NCBI GenBank assembly: GCA_023248535.1
Contig: JAHFEJ010000019.1
Coordinates: forward strand, 1-43,847
Length of the DNA stretch: 43,847 nt
From: Nitrospinales bacterium
GTDB taxonomy: Bacteria; Nitrospinota_A; UBA7883; JACRGQ01
Reading direction: 5' to 3'
The translations under genes and the position numbers were made by a program. A model generated the notes under the pieces. It had not been told where the DNA came from, searched no databases, and saw nothing but the letters and a program-made list of their open reading frames with translations. Positions 29,334 to 39,925 of the stretch are shown piece by piece. Within the stretch, counting starts at the first letter, position 1, and each line of letters starts with the position of its first letter.

Positions 29334-31303
29334 CCCCGGAATTGAAGTCCAAGATAGAGCGGTTGCAGGGACCGATTCTCGTTTTAGGGGCCAGCGGCTT
29401 CGTGGGGGCGAACCTCTTCCGTATGTTGCTGGCGGTGCGCACCGATGTGTTTGGCACCAAAACGCAGCAGTCGGCCTGGCGGCTGGAGGGGCTGCCGGAA
29501 CAGAACGTCCTCGTCACCGACCTGCTGGTGGATACCAACATCAAAACGCTCGTCGAGACGGTGCGCCCCCGCACCGTGTTCGATTGCGTGGCGTACGGCG
29601 CGTATTCGTTTGAAACCGATTTCGATCTCATCTACCGCACCAACATCAACTATACGGTGAAGCTGCTGGAAGAGTTGCGGAAGCATGGCGCGGTCCGCTA
29701 CATACATGCGGGAAGCTCTTCGGAGTACGGTGATAACGCCTCCGGCCCCGATGAAGACGCCCCCCTCGCGCCCAACAGCCACTATGCCACCAGTAAAATG
29801 GCGGTGGCGGGGATGCTGCGCTACTACGGAAAGAACCTCCGCTTCCCCTGCGCCAACCTGCGGCTTTACTCCATCTACGGCCCTTACGAAGACGCCTCAC
29901 GGCTGATTCCCACGCTGATCGCCAAAGGGATGGCGGGAAAATACCCGCCGTTCGTCAATCCCGAAATTTCACGCGATTTCATATATGTCGACGATGCCTG
30001 CGAGGCGTTCATCGACACCGCGCTTAATTTGCGGGAGGAGCACTGGGGCGAGTCGTTCAACGTCGGCAGCGGCGTGCGGACGAAAATATCCGGTATGGCG
30101 GCCGTGGCGCGCGGTGTTTTCGGCATCGCCGAAGAGCCGAAATACGAAATGCAGAACCGCGCATGGGATGTGCAGGAGTGGTATGCCAATCCGGCCAAGG
30201 CCAAGCGTCTGCTCGGCTGGGAAGCCCGTACCACGCTGCGCGACGGCCTTCTGAAAACCGTGGCGTGGTACCAAGGGCTTAAGGAGCCGGAAAAATACCA
30301 CCGCTCGTCCAAGCGGCAGGGGGTGGATACCGTGTTCAGCATCTCCGCCATCGTCGCCTGCTACAAGGACGGCCAGGCGGTTCCCATCATGTACGAACGG
30401 CTGGTGAAGGTGTTCACCGCGCTCAACATCGACTACGAGATCATATTCGTCAACGACAACAGCCCCGATGACAGCGAAGAGGTCATCCGCGGCATCAGCG
30501 CGCGCGACCGGCGCGTCATCGGCATCACGCATTCGCGCAACTTCGGTTCGCAGGCGGCCTTCCGCAGCGGTATGGAGATCGCCACGAAAAACGGCTGTGT
30601 GCTGATGGATGGCGACCTGCAGGACCCGCCGGAGATCATCACGCAGTTTGTGGAAAAGTGGAAAGAGGGATATGAGGTGATTTACGGCGTGCGGGTGAAA
30701 CGCGAGGCGCCGTTCCACATGCAGTTGGCGTACAAGCTCTTTTACCGCATGTTCGAGTGGTTCTCGTACCTGAAAATCCCGCGTGATGCCGGCGATTTCT
30801 CGCTGCTTGATAAAAAAGTGGTCAAGGCCATTATCCGCTTTCCCGAACGCGATGCCTTCATCCGCGGCATCCGCGCGTATGCCGGATTCCGTCAGACGGG
30901 CATCCCGTATGTCCGCCCCGAGCGGATGTTCGGTCAAACCACCAATAATCTGCTCAAGAATCTCGACTGGGCGAAAAAAGGGATACTCTCATTCAGCAAC
31001 ACGCCGTTGAACATGCTGAGTTTTTTCGGCTGGGCGCTCTTCGGCGTTTCGGTTCTGCTTGCCGCCGTCGAGATAGCCCTGAAGCTGATGTTCCCCGATA
31101 TCGCCCCCAAGGGGGCCACCACCATGATCCTGACGGTGATCTTCTTCGGCTCCATTAACCTCCTCGCTCTCAGCATCGTGGGCGAATACATCGCCAAAAT
31201 ATTCGAAGAGGTGAAACAGCGGCCCCGCTTCATCCGGCGGAATATCGTGATGAACGGCGAGGTTCGCCAGGCCTCGGAAACGCAGGCGCAGGGGCGGGAG
31301 TAG
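29330..31303 (+). CDS. Fusion: N-terminal NAD-dependent epimerase/dehydratase + C-terminal GtrB-like GT2 glycosyltransferase with TM hairpin
   Basis: N-terminus GASGFVGANLF...AGSSSEYGDN...YATSKMA; C-terminus VNDNSPDDSEEVIRG...SRNFGSQAAFRSGMEIA...MDGDLQDPPE then two TM segments. Confidence 0.92.
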   Translation: MTPELKSKIERLQGPILVLGASGFVGANLFRMLLAVRTDVFGTKTQQSAWRLEGLPEQNVLVTDLLVDTNIKTLVETVRPRTVFDCVAYGAYSFETDFDLIYRTNINYTVKLLEELRKHGAVRYIHAGSSSEYGDNASGPDEDAPLAPNSHYATSKMAVAGMLRYYGKNLRFPCANLRLYSIYGPYEDASRLIPTLIAKGMAGKYPPFVNPEISRDFIYVDDACEAFIDTALNLREEHWGESFNVGSGVRTKISGMAAVARGVFGIAEEPKYEMQNRAWDVQEWYANPAKAKRLLGWEARTTLRDGLLKTVAWYQGLKEPEKYHRSSKRQGVDTVFSISAIVACYKDGQAVPIMYERLVKVFTALNIDYEIIFVNDNSPDDSEEVIRGISARDRRVIGITHSRNFGSQAAFRSGMEIATKNGCVLMDGDLQDPPEIITQFVEKWKEGYEVIYGVRVKREAPFHMQLAYKLFYRMFEWFSYLKIPRDAGDFSLLDKKVVKAIIRFPERDAFIRGIRAYAGFRQTGIPYVRPERMFGQTTNNLLKNLDWAKKGILSFSNTPLNMLSFFGWALFGVSVLLAAVEIALKLMFPDIAPKGATTMILTVIFFGSINLLALSIVGEYIAKIFEEVKQRPRFIRRNIVMNGEVRQASETQAQGRE

Positions 31304-31307
31304 CCGC

Positions 31308-32204
31308 GTGCAATTGCGTGAACGGCGCTGCCCGGTCTGCGGCGCCGATTGTTCTGAAAACCTGTTCGCCGATGCCCGCTACGACGCCGCCAAACTGAAT
31401 GCCTTCGCCTACGCCTCGCGCAAAACCCCGGAGGGGATGCATCTGCGGCTTGTCCGCTGTGATGCGTGCGACCTGATCTACGCCACTCCCGTCCCCGCGA
31501 TGGATGGATTGGCCGATGCCTACGAAGCGGCCGCGTTCGACAGCGGCGAAGAGGCCGCGCGGGCGGCGAAGACCTATATCGCCCACATCATGCGCCGCGT
31601 GCACAGGCTGCCAGACCGGGCGGGCGCGCTTGATATCGGCACCGGCGATGGGGCGTTCCTGGAGCGGCTTCTCGAAAACGGTTTCACCGGCGTGGCGGGG
31701 GTGGAGCCATCGGACGCTCCCATCAGGGCGGCGAAGGAACATATCCGTCCGCTCATCCGCAAAGGGATTTTCCATGAATCGGATTTTCAGCCGGAAAGTT
31801 TTTCGCTGGTCACCTGTTTTCAAACATTGGAACACCTGCCTGATCCCGCCGCCGTCTGCGCCGCCGCTTTCCGCCTCCTCAAGCCGGGCGGAGCGTTCGC
31901 CGTCGCCTGCCACAACCACCGTGCGTTTTCCGCCAAACTGCTCGGCATGAATTCCCCCATTTTCGATATCGAGCACCTCCAGCTTTTTTCGCCGCGCGGC
32001 GTTACGCGCCTTTTTGAAACAGGGGGATTTAAGGAGATTGAGGTCTCTTCGGTGGTGAACACCTATCCGGCGCACTACTGGATAAAACTGTTGCCGCTGC
32101 CCGCCAAGGACATGTTGATCGGATTGCTGAAGGCGTCCGGTATTGGGTACATTCCCGTGCCGCTTCCGGCGGGGAACCTCTTCGCCGTTGGATTCAAAAA
32201 ATAG
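31308..32204 (+). CDS. Class I SAM-dependent methyltransferase with N-terminal zinc-ribbon-like motif
   Basis: CPVCGADC...RCDACDLIY, ALDIGTGDGAFLERL, LVTCFQTLEHLPDPAAV. Confidence 0.88.
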   Translation: MQLRERRCPVCGADCSENLFADARYDAAKLNAFAYASRKTPEGMHLRLVRCDACDLIYATPVPAMDGLADAYEAAAFDSGEEAARAAKTYIAHIMRRVHRLPDRAGALDIGTGDGAFLERLLENGFTGVAGVEPSDAPIRAAKEHIRPLIRKGIFHESDFQPESFSLVTCFQTLEHLPDPAAVCAAAFRLLKPGGAFAVACHNHRAFSAKLLGMNSPIFDIEHLQLFSPRGVTRLFETGGFKEIEVSSVVNTYPAHYWIKLLPLPAKDMLIGLLKASGIGYIPVPLPAGNLFAVGFKK

Positions 32205-32249
32205 CCCACTTTATTCGACGAATTTTACGCGTATGCCAGAGAAATTACG

Positions 32250-33056
32250 TTAGGTGATTTTAAATGCCCTTTTGCGATAATTGATCAAATCCTCATCAGT
32301 CATTTGCTCTGGTGGAACAAGCCGATAATGTTTTTCGTCGCTGATCGCGATACCGCTCTCGCCTTCTTCAAATGCGAATAGAGCGATAAGGTTGCGCTCA
32401 ATAAACTGAGCCGCAATAGGACGGCAAACCAATTGAGGAAATTTCGTTGCGCATAATCCAAAGTCCTGTTCAATTTGGACTATGCCAAGTTGATCGGTCC
32501 CGCCTTTGGCTTGTACAGGAAAAACGTACTGAGCACCACGCTGATCAACCCCAACGTAAATTTCATCTGTTTCAACTTGGCCCATCTCCGGTACCGTTGT
32601 GCGCAGATGGTTTTGGAGTGAATAACAAGTTATCCCGGTAAAAATATCGATGAGCCGATTATATCGAAGTTTTGTTAATAGCCCTTGTTCATCGTTGAAG
32701 GAATATTTTGAGATGATTCCCGGCGTGGCATCGGGAATTTTAGTTTCGGCTAATAAGGTATTCGGGAGAATGCGCGGCATGGCGGTTAAGGAAAATTTGT
32801 ATTTTGCTTGCCCTGTTGGCCGTATAACCCATTCCAATCCTTCAGGGGCACGTTTGCGGATGGCTTTCGGTAGTGCTGCGCGATACCGGAAGCTATAAAC
32901 GATGTCGCCGAGATTTTTCGGAAGTTCAACGCCCAGCTTAGCTGCAGCAGTCACCAAATCTTCACGCTTAAAGGCAACTTCCCTAAGTCCTTCTTTGTAA
33001 TATCTTAAGAAAATATTTTCGATCAGTTTGGAGTAACGGTTTGCGTTAGTTGCCAT
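32250..33056 (-). CDS. Putative type II restriction endonuclease (PD-(D/E)XK variant)
   Basis: VETDEIYVGVDQRGAQYVFPVQAKGGTDQLGIVQIEQD suggests an E...D...QxK nuclease core; next to a DNA methyltransferase gene; AT-richer DNA. Confidence 0.72.
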   Translation of the reverse strand: MATNANRYSKLIENIFLRYYKEGLREVAFKREDLVTAAAKLGVELPKNLGDIVYSFRYRAALPKAIRKRAPEGLEWVIRPTGQAKYKFSLTAMPRILPNTLLAETKIPDATPGIISKYSFNDEQGLLTKLRYNRLIDIFTGITCYSLQNHLRTTVPEMGQVETDEIYVGVDQRGAQYVFPVQAKGGTDQLGIVQIEQDFGLCATKFPQLVCRPIAAQFIERNLIALFAFEEGESGIAISDEKHYRLVPPEQMTDEDLINYRKRAFKIT

Positions 33057-33069
33057 TGAGGAGTTTTCC

Positions 33070-34368
33070 TTAATAGTTCCCGGGCCATTGCAAAACTACA
33101 ATTTCTTCCCGCATTTGTTTTCGCGTTGTGGTCGAAAGACGGGTTCTAAAGAGATCAATGCTTACTACTCGGTAACCCAAGGACTGAGCAATATCTGCAA
33201 GCAACTGTCCAGTGTGGATCATTACCTGTAGGTATGATGCTTGGTCGCCAACCACATAGCCAAGATAAGCACCCGGTTTAAGAAATGGCCTCAGCTCCGC
33301 TAAATGGCGGGCCATTCCACCAAAATACAATTTTGTCACCTTGCCATAAAGTTTTTCAAATCCCGACGTTTTGCCAAGGGCAATCCGGCGTTCTTCAATC
33401 TCCGCCGCAATTGACTGAACTGCTATGTTTTCCGCCACCCAAGCATCGTCATTATCACCCTTGTAAACATTGCGAGTGTTTGATCTGAGTAACCCTTTTT
33501 TTAAAGTCCGCAATTCTTCTTTGCTACTAATGAATCCGAGCATTACAAGTTCCAGTCGGGTAGCGCGTGAGTAGTCTTTTTCGTTTGGGTAGGGGGGGGA
33601 AGTAAAAACAGCGTCGATGCTGTTTGGACGCAGCAAGGTGGATATCTGTCTGGAGTCCGAATGATGAACGGTCGAAGGTGCAAGTGGCAACCGGACGTTG
33701 CGCAAGTCTGTTGCGATAGATTTCACCTCGTATAGCCAATTTTCAACAACTGGTGCATCAACTTTCTTGCTTCGACGCACACCTACTTCAGGCCCAAAAT
33801 GAAGGTTGCTGATAGAAGATACAAGTGCCTTGGCAAGAGCCAACTTTTCGTGGCGTTGAAAAACTAGATTTGCCTCACCGTAAAGCTGCTCAAGCAATAC
33901 TAACGACTTGTGGAGTGGCAATGGACTGATTGAATCCTTCAGAAGCAAGGAGTGCGCTTCCTCTGGCAATTTTCTAAAAACCAACCCATTTTTCGACATA
34001 AGCGCTTTTTGGGCTAGTTTTCCAACAAGGGAGGAGTGCTTAATAAGTCCATCAGGATCGACGCTCCAATCTACTTTGACAGAACTTGCAAAGTGAGCCA
34101 TAGAATTTGCCTCAATTCCGATACTTGATATGCCATGAAGCTTTGCTTCAACAAGAGTTGTGCCTGTTCCGCAAAACGGGTCAAGGACGGTTTGGCCGGG
34201 TTTCAACCCAAAGCGTTCAAAATAGTTTCGAACCAAGTGAGGAGGAAAGGACAAAACAAATCTATACCAATCATGGAATTGCTTGTCGTTGGCGTCTAGT
34301 TTATTAACCGTGCCATTTGTCTTTGGGGGGACGGTTCTTATGTCTGTTGGAAAAAGACCAAATTGCAT
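33070..34368 (-). CDS. DNA methyltransferase (N4-C or N6-A type) of an R-M system
   Basis: VLDPFCGTGTTLVEAKLHGISSIGIEAN (SAM motif) and VFTSPPYPNEKDYSRA (catalytic SPPY). ATG at 34368 has the better SD than the GTG at 34380. Confidence 0.9.
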   Translation of the reverse strand: MQFGLFPTDIRTVPPKTNGTVNKLDANDKQFHDWYRFVLSFPPHLVRNYFERFGLKPGQTVLDPFCGTGTTLVEAKLHGISSIGIEANSMAHFASSVKVDWSVDPDGLIKHSSLVGKLAQKALMSKNGLVFRKLPEEAHSLLLKDSISPLPLHKSLVLLEQLYGEANLVFQRHEKLALAKALVSSISNLHFGPEVGVRRSKKVDAPVVENWLYEVKSIATDLRNVRLPLAPSTVHHSDSRQISTLLRPNSIDAVFTSPPYPNEKDYSRATRLELVMLGFISSKEELRTLKKGLLRSNTRNVYKGDNDDAWVAENIAVQSIAAEIEERRIALGKTSGFEKLYGKVTKLYFGGMARHLAELRPFLKPGAYLGYVVGDQASYLQVMIHTGQLLADIAQSLGYRVVSIDLFRTRLSTTTRKQMREEIVVLQWPGNY

Positions 34369-34686
34369 ATTAGGCTCCACCCACCAGTTGGAAGGGAATG
34401 TAAATATTATCTTCAGCTATACCGCATGGGAAGGTTGTAGGCTAAATTTGTCCATCTCATTTTTCCCAAATGACATCATTATATCCGTTCCGCAATGAAT
34501 GATGGAAACTATATGAAATTCGGTTAATAAAACAAAGTTATTGATGATTTTTTTTACCGATTAGCCAGTTTGAGAATTACTGAGAGCTAACATCAAGTGA
34601 GAAGATAATTGAGGTGCTGGAATCGGGGCTAGGTCTATCTTAATTTCGCGCCAATCGCAGGATAGGATTCTGTAAGCGTTGGCGCG

Positions 34687-35058
34687 TCAGCCGCCGTTGA
34701 GAATGCCCAAAATATCCGCTAGCCCCTTTTTGGTTTGGCGCACCGCTTCGATGATGGCGTCCTGCTCGCTGGCGGTTTTTTTCCTTTTTTGCAGACGCTT
34801 CTTCGCGCCCGCGATGGAAAACCCCTCATCGTACAGCAGCGATTTTATCTCCAGCACCAGGTCGATGTCCTGGCGGCTGTAAAGGCGCCGCCCGCTTTGG
34901 CTTTTCCGGGGGGTCAATTCGGGGAACTCGGTTTCCCAGTAGCGCAGCACATGGGTTTCGATTCCGGCGATGGCGGCGACATCGCTGATCTTGTAAAACA
35001 TCTTGTCGGGAAGGTTGAGCGCCAGTTGCGGACTCTTCCCGTCTTCGGAATCACTCAT
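34687..35058 (-). CDS. MerR family transcriptional regulator
   Basis: MFYKISDVAAIAGIETHVLRYWETEFPELTPRKSQSGRRLYSRQDIDLVLEIKSLL. Confidence 0.92.
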   Translation of the reverse strand: MSDSEDGKSPQLALNLPDKMFYKISDVAAIAGIETHVLRYWETEFPELTPRKSQSGRRLYSRQDIDLVLEIKSLLYDEGFSIAGAKKRLQKRKKTASEQDAIIEAVRQTKKGLADILGILNGG

Positions 35059-35905
35059 CGACCACACCCTCAATGCCGTTGATTTGCATTTCCCCTATGG
35101 CCCGTTTGGCCGCCTCGGCCGATTCAAACGGGGTGGAAAGAACTTTGAACATTTCCCGTTCTTTTCGTTCTTCCACGACCTCCGTCCGGATACCGGCGGC
35201 CCTGAAAGTTTTTTCCGCCACCAAGGCGCGGTCTTTCAACCAAATGGGCCCCACAAGCAGATATTTTCCGTCAACTTCCTCTATTGGCGCAACATTTAAT
35301 TTTTCGGTTTCGGATTTCAGGTTTTTCCGGGCAACGGCGTTATCCACCGGTCCGGCCTTAAGCGTAAAAGCATTCATCGGGCGCAATGCCGTTTCGATGG
35401 CGGTGATGATCCCTTTTTTCGCCAATGATTGAGCGTGCCGCTGGGCGTTATCGCGTAATAGAAAAATGCCGAAACGGATGCGCCACACAGGCCCGGCTGG
35501 CGAAGGCTCTGGTTGTTTAATTGCGGGGACCTGCACGGTTCCCGGCGTAGTGGATGGCTCTGCCGCTTTTGCCGGTTCCGTTACGCGACCCGGAATGGCA
35601 ATGACCGGCGCGGCGTTTGCCGCCACCGTTTCTTCCCGCATGATGCGCGGCGAAGGGGCCGGAGGGGGCGGCGCCGTCTGCCGCGCCGGAGGGGGAGTAG
35701 GAAGAATGAAGTACAGCGTGGCGGCTCCACCCAGGAGGAGCGTGAGCAACAGCAGCCGTAGCGGCGGGGTAATACGCGCCGTGGGCCGCCCCCATTGTTC
35801 GGGCGGCGTGAAGCGGATGCCGGTGCCGGGCCGCAAAAGGTTGATTTTTTTTGAATATGTTTTGATGGGATGGGAATGGCGGGAAGGATTTGGTTTTTTC
35901 ACCAT
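35051..35905 (-). CDS. Membrane-anchored SPOR-domain protein
   Basis: Start MVKKPNPSRH; one TM (LLLLTLLLGGAATLYFIL); Pro/Ala-rich linker; two SPOR-like segments. The listed upstream extension reads antisense through the tRNA and is rejected. Confidence 0.75.
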   Translation of the reverse strand: MVKKPNPSRHSHPIKTYSKKINLLRPGTGIRFTPPEQWGRPTARITPPLRLLLLTLLLGGAATLYFILPTPPPARQTAPPPPAPSPRIMREETVAANAAPVIAIPGRVTEPAKAAEPSTTPGTVQVPAIKQPEPSPAGPVWRIRFGIFLLRDNAQRHAQSLAKKGIITAIETALRPMNAFTLKAGPVDNAVARKNLKSETEKLNVAPIEEVDGKYLLVGPIWLKDRALVAEKTFRAAGIRTEVVEERKEREMFKVLSTPFESAEAAKRAIGEMQINGIEGVVDE

Positions 35906-35923
35906 GTCCCCGGCTTGCTCCCT

Positions 35924-35952
35924 AAAAAATATGGTGGGCGAAACAGGGCTCG
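35924..35952 (-). repeat. Partial duplicate of the tRNA-Val 3' end plus flank
   Basis: aaaaaatatggtgggcgaaacagggctcg identical to 36116-36144. Confidence 0.9.
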
Positions 35953-36123
35953 GCCACTGTCGCGGTCGCGTCACGCTCCCGCTCCATCGGCCCCCGCCCG
36001 CCGCTTTTCGGGCATCCATGCCCGAATGTGCTGCGCACTGCTCGCGCCGCGGCGCGCGTTTCGAGCCTCGCAGCGATTTCGTCAACCACAATGTCATCAT
36101 TGGCACATCAGCGGAAAAAAATA

Positions 36124-36199
36124 TGGTGGGCGAAACAGGGCTCGAACCTGTGACATCCAGCTTGTAAGGCTGGCGCTCTACCAACTGAGCTATTCGCCC
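36124..36199 (-). tRNA. tRNA-Val (anticodon TAC), CCA encoded
   Basis: Minus strand gggcgaatagctcagttggtagagcgccagccttacaagctggatgtcacaggttcgagccctgtttcgcccacca; folds as a cloverleaf with loop CTTACAA. Confidence 0.97.
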
Positions 36200-36277
36200 G
36201 TGCGGTGTTGGATTATAGCACCGGTTTGTTCAAATCGAAGAATTATGATGAAAATGCCGGAAGCTGCGGATGTGCCC

Positions 36278-38713
36278 TTACTCGGCCGGAAAAAAGCGCT
36301 CCGGCGGATCCGCCCAGGTGGAGATGAAGAATCCCCCCGGAACGGGACGGAGCACGATCTCCCCATCGATATCGGTGCGGAACACCGTGATGTTTTGATC
36401 CGCCAATGTCTGAAGCGTGGCGCGCGCCGGAAAGTGGAAGATATTCAACACCCCGTCGCTGATCACCGCCAGCTTCGGCCCCACCGCCGCCGCGAATTCC
36501 GGCGTGGTCGAGCTGCGGCTGCCGTGGTGCGCCACGTGTAAAAGGTTTGCGCCCACCGGCGCGCGGCGCGCGAGCAGCTCATGTTCCGCCGGTTTTTCGG
36601 CGTCGCCGGGGAGGAGCAGGCGTTTTCCCTCCATCGCCGCCATCAGCACCAGGGAACGGTTGTTCCCTTTGCGCTCGGTCACCGCCGCAAAAAACTCCGG
36701 CGTGGGGGAGAGCACATCGATGCTTCCATCGCCGAATACGAGACGGTCCCCCGCAACGAGCCGCGCCACGCGCGTCCCGCGTTCCGCCGCCACGGCGCGC
36801 AAAGCCGCCAGCATCTTCTCCTCGCCGCCGTTATCGTAAAACGCCGCCACGGGAAAACGCCGCAGCAGCGCGAAGAGGCCCCCCACGTGATCCATATCGC
36901 CATGCGTGGCGATTACCGCATCCAGTGTGCGGATGCCCAGCCGCCGCAGCTCGGGGAGCACCGCCATCTCCCCCGCGTCTAAATTCCCGAATGCCGGGCC
37001 GCCATCCACCAGCACGCTCGCCCCTCCCTTAAACAGGATAAGTGTCGCGTCACCTTGCCCCACGTCTATAAAACGGAACTCGCCGCTGGTTCGCGGGCCG
37101 GGCCAATAGAACAGGATGATCGCCGCTACGCAGGCGGCCGAAAACAGATACGCCAGGCGTCCCCGGTAGAACAGCAGCAGGGCGAGAGCCGCGTAATAAA
37201 AGGCGATAAGCCACGGCGGGGGGGCGGCGCCGGAGAACGAGAGCAGGGGATGCGCGGCGAAAAAGGCGGCTGCGCCATCCAGCGCGGCATACGGCAATGA
37301 TGAAATCCACGCGGCGGCCGGGGCAAGCGCGGGAAAAAAATAACCGGTAAACGCCACTGCGAAGACCGACGGCACCGCCACCGCGCCAAGCGGTATGGCC
37401 ACCACGTTCGCTACGACTCCCGCTCCGTACAGTTCATTGAAGACCGCCATCATTACAGGGGCGAGCGACACGGTGATGGCCGCGCTGATCCGCACCGTCA
37501 GCCAAAGGTCGTCCGCCCATCCGCGCCATGCGGTTTTTTCCGGCGTAAGTTTTTCCAGCGGATCGGGTTCGTGCTCCCTGTTGCGCGCCATCATCACGGC
37601 GATCGTCAGCACCGCTCCGTATGAAAGGATGAACGATATGCTGAAAAGCGCGGCCGGGTCATACAACAGAGTCAACAACGCGGCGATTGCCAGCGCGTTG
37701 AGCATCTGGTTTTCCCGCCGGACGGCGACGGCGGTAAACAAGGCGGCTGCCATGATGCCCGCGCGCACGGCGGATACCTTTGCACCTGCGGTGAAGACGA
37801 ACAGGGCCACCGCCGCCAGCGCCGCAAGTGCGGCGGCGCGGCGGTGAAACCCCTCTTCCGCCCATGCGCGGTTGACAAGCCAGCACAAATTGAAAAATAA
37901 ATAGTTGAAGATAAAAAACGCGATGCCGCTGATAAAGCCGACATGCAATCCCGATACGGCGAAAAGGTGCGCTATCCCGGCCATGGCGTAGTTGCGCTTT
38001 TCCTGCCGCGAAAGGGAGCCGGTAACGCCAATGGCCATGGCCGCCACCGCTGGCGCGCGCTCCGCCGGATAATATCGAAAAATGAAATCATGCATCGCGC
38101 GGCGCAAACGTTCACCTGCGTTGCCGGGGCGCCAGCCCGATCCGCGTTCGACAACGGTCACTGCTTCATCCCCCCGCGCGGAAAGGCGCGCGCCGATGCC
38201 GGAGTCCCTCATGTGCGCCGTGTAATCATACCCGCCGATGTTGCGCATGCCGGTGACCGGTTTTATCCCCGCGCCGGTCAAACGGAGGTGATCCCCCGGC
38301 AACGGCGCGTTCCCGTCCATGTTCCGTAATGCCACTTTTATCCCGCCACGTACGGGTTTGCCATCCAGGCTTTCGGCATCAAGGATAAACTGACAGCCGT
38401 CGGGATAATATTCAAATCCCCCCGCCACCCGGCCCGCCAACGCCCCTTTTGCCGGCACGTTGTTGGCGATATGCTCCGGCGCATCGAAGGCCGTGGCCGC
38501 GTGCCACATCCCCCAAAACCCCGCGGCGGCGAAGAGCGGCAACACGATCCGGCCGTTCAACGGCAGCCGGGATATGAGAACAAGGAGAAGGATTGTGGCG
38601 GTGAGCGCAAGCAGGGCAAAAGCCGAAAGCCCCCACAGCCTGAAGGCAAGAATCCCGGCCATCAATCCAAAAAGGATTTCGGCGGCGGGAAAAAGACGGA
38701 TCGCTTTACCCAT
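36278..38713 (-). CDS. comEC: DNA internalization-related competence protein ComEC/Rec2
   Basis: GIAHLFAVSGLHVGF; C-terminal metallo-beta-lactamase-like FIDVGQGDATLI...THGDMDHVGG...HHGSRSSTTPEF. Confidence 0.95.
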   Translation of the reverse strand: MGKAIRLFPAAEILFGLMAGILAFRLWGLSAFALLALTATILLLVLISRLPLNGRIVLPLFAAAGFWGMWHAATAFDAPEHIANNVPAKGALAGRVAGGFEYYPDGCQFILDAESLDGKPVRGGIKVALRNMDGNAPLPGDHLRLTGAGIKPVTGMRNIGGYDYTAHMRDSGIGARLSARGDEAVTVVERGSGWRPGNAGERLRRAMHDFIFRYYPAERAPAVAAMAIGVTGSLSRQEKRNYAMAGIAHLFAVSGLHVGFISGIAFFIFNYLFFNLCWLVNRAWAEEGFHRRAAALAALAAVALFVFTAGAKVSAVRAGIMAAALFTAVAVRRENQMLNALAIAALLTLLYDPAALFSISFILSYGAVLTIAVMMARNREHEPDPLEKLTPEKTAWRGWADDLWLTVRISAAITVSLAPVMMAVFNELYGAGVVANVVAIPLGAVAVPSVFAVAFTGYFFPALAPAAAWISSLPYAALDGAAAFFAAHPLLSFSGAAPPPWLIAFYYAALALLLFYRGRLAYLFSAACVAAIILFYWPGPRTSGEFRFIDVGQGDATLILFKGGASVLVDGGPAFGNLDAGEMAVLPELRRLGIRTLDAVIATHGDMDHVGGLFALLRRFPVAAFYDNGGEEKMLAALRAVAAERGTRVARLVAGDRLVFGDGSIDVLSPTPEFFAAVTERKGNNRSLVLMAAMEGKRLLLPGDAEKPAEHELLARRAPVGANLLHVAHHGSRSSTTPEFAAAVGPKLAVISDGVLNIFHFPARATLQTLADQNITVFRTDIDGEIVLRPVPGGFFISTWADPPERFFPAE

Positions 38714-38811
38714 TGGTGGGTTTATTTTACTTCGGGTCCGCCGGGATTCCTGAATAATTAAACTTCATTCTCCGCAAACAGCCAATGCGCGGCAAAGATG
38801 GGGAAATATAA

Positions 38812-39921
<1,110 letters not shown>

Positions 39922-39925
39922 TCCG

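Noticed and set aside
35906-36184. N-terminal extension of the SPOR ORF (MVERQPYKLDVTGSSPVSPTIFF...)
   Set aside because: This reads through tRNA-Val and its duplicated 3' end; the usual spurious tRNA-derived peptide. True start is probably ATG at 35905.
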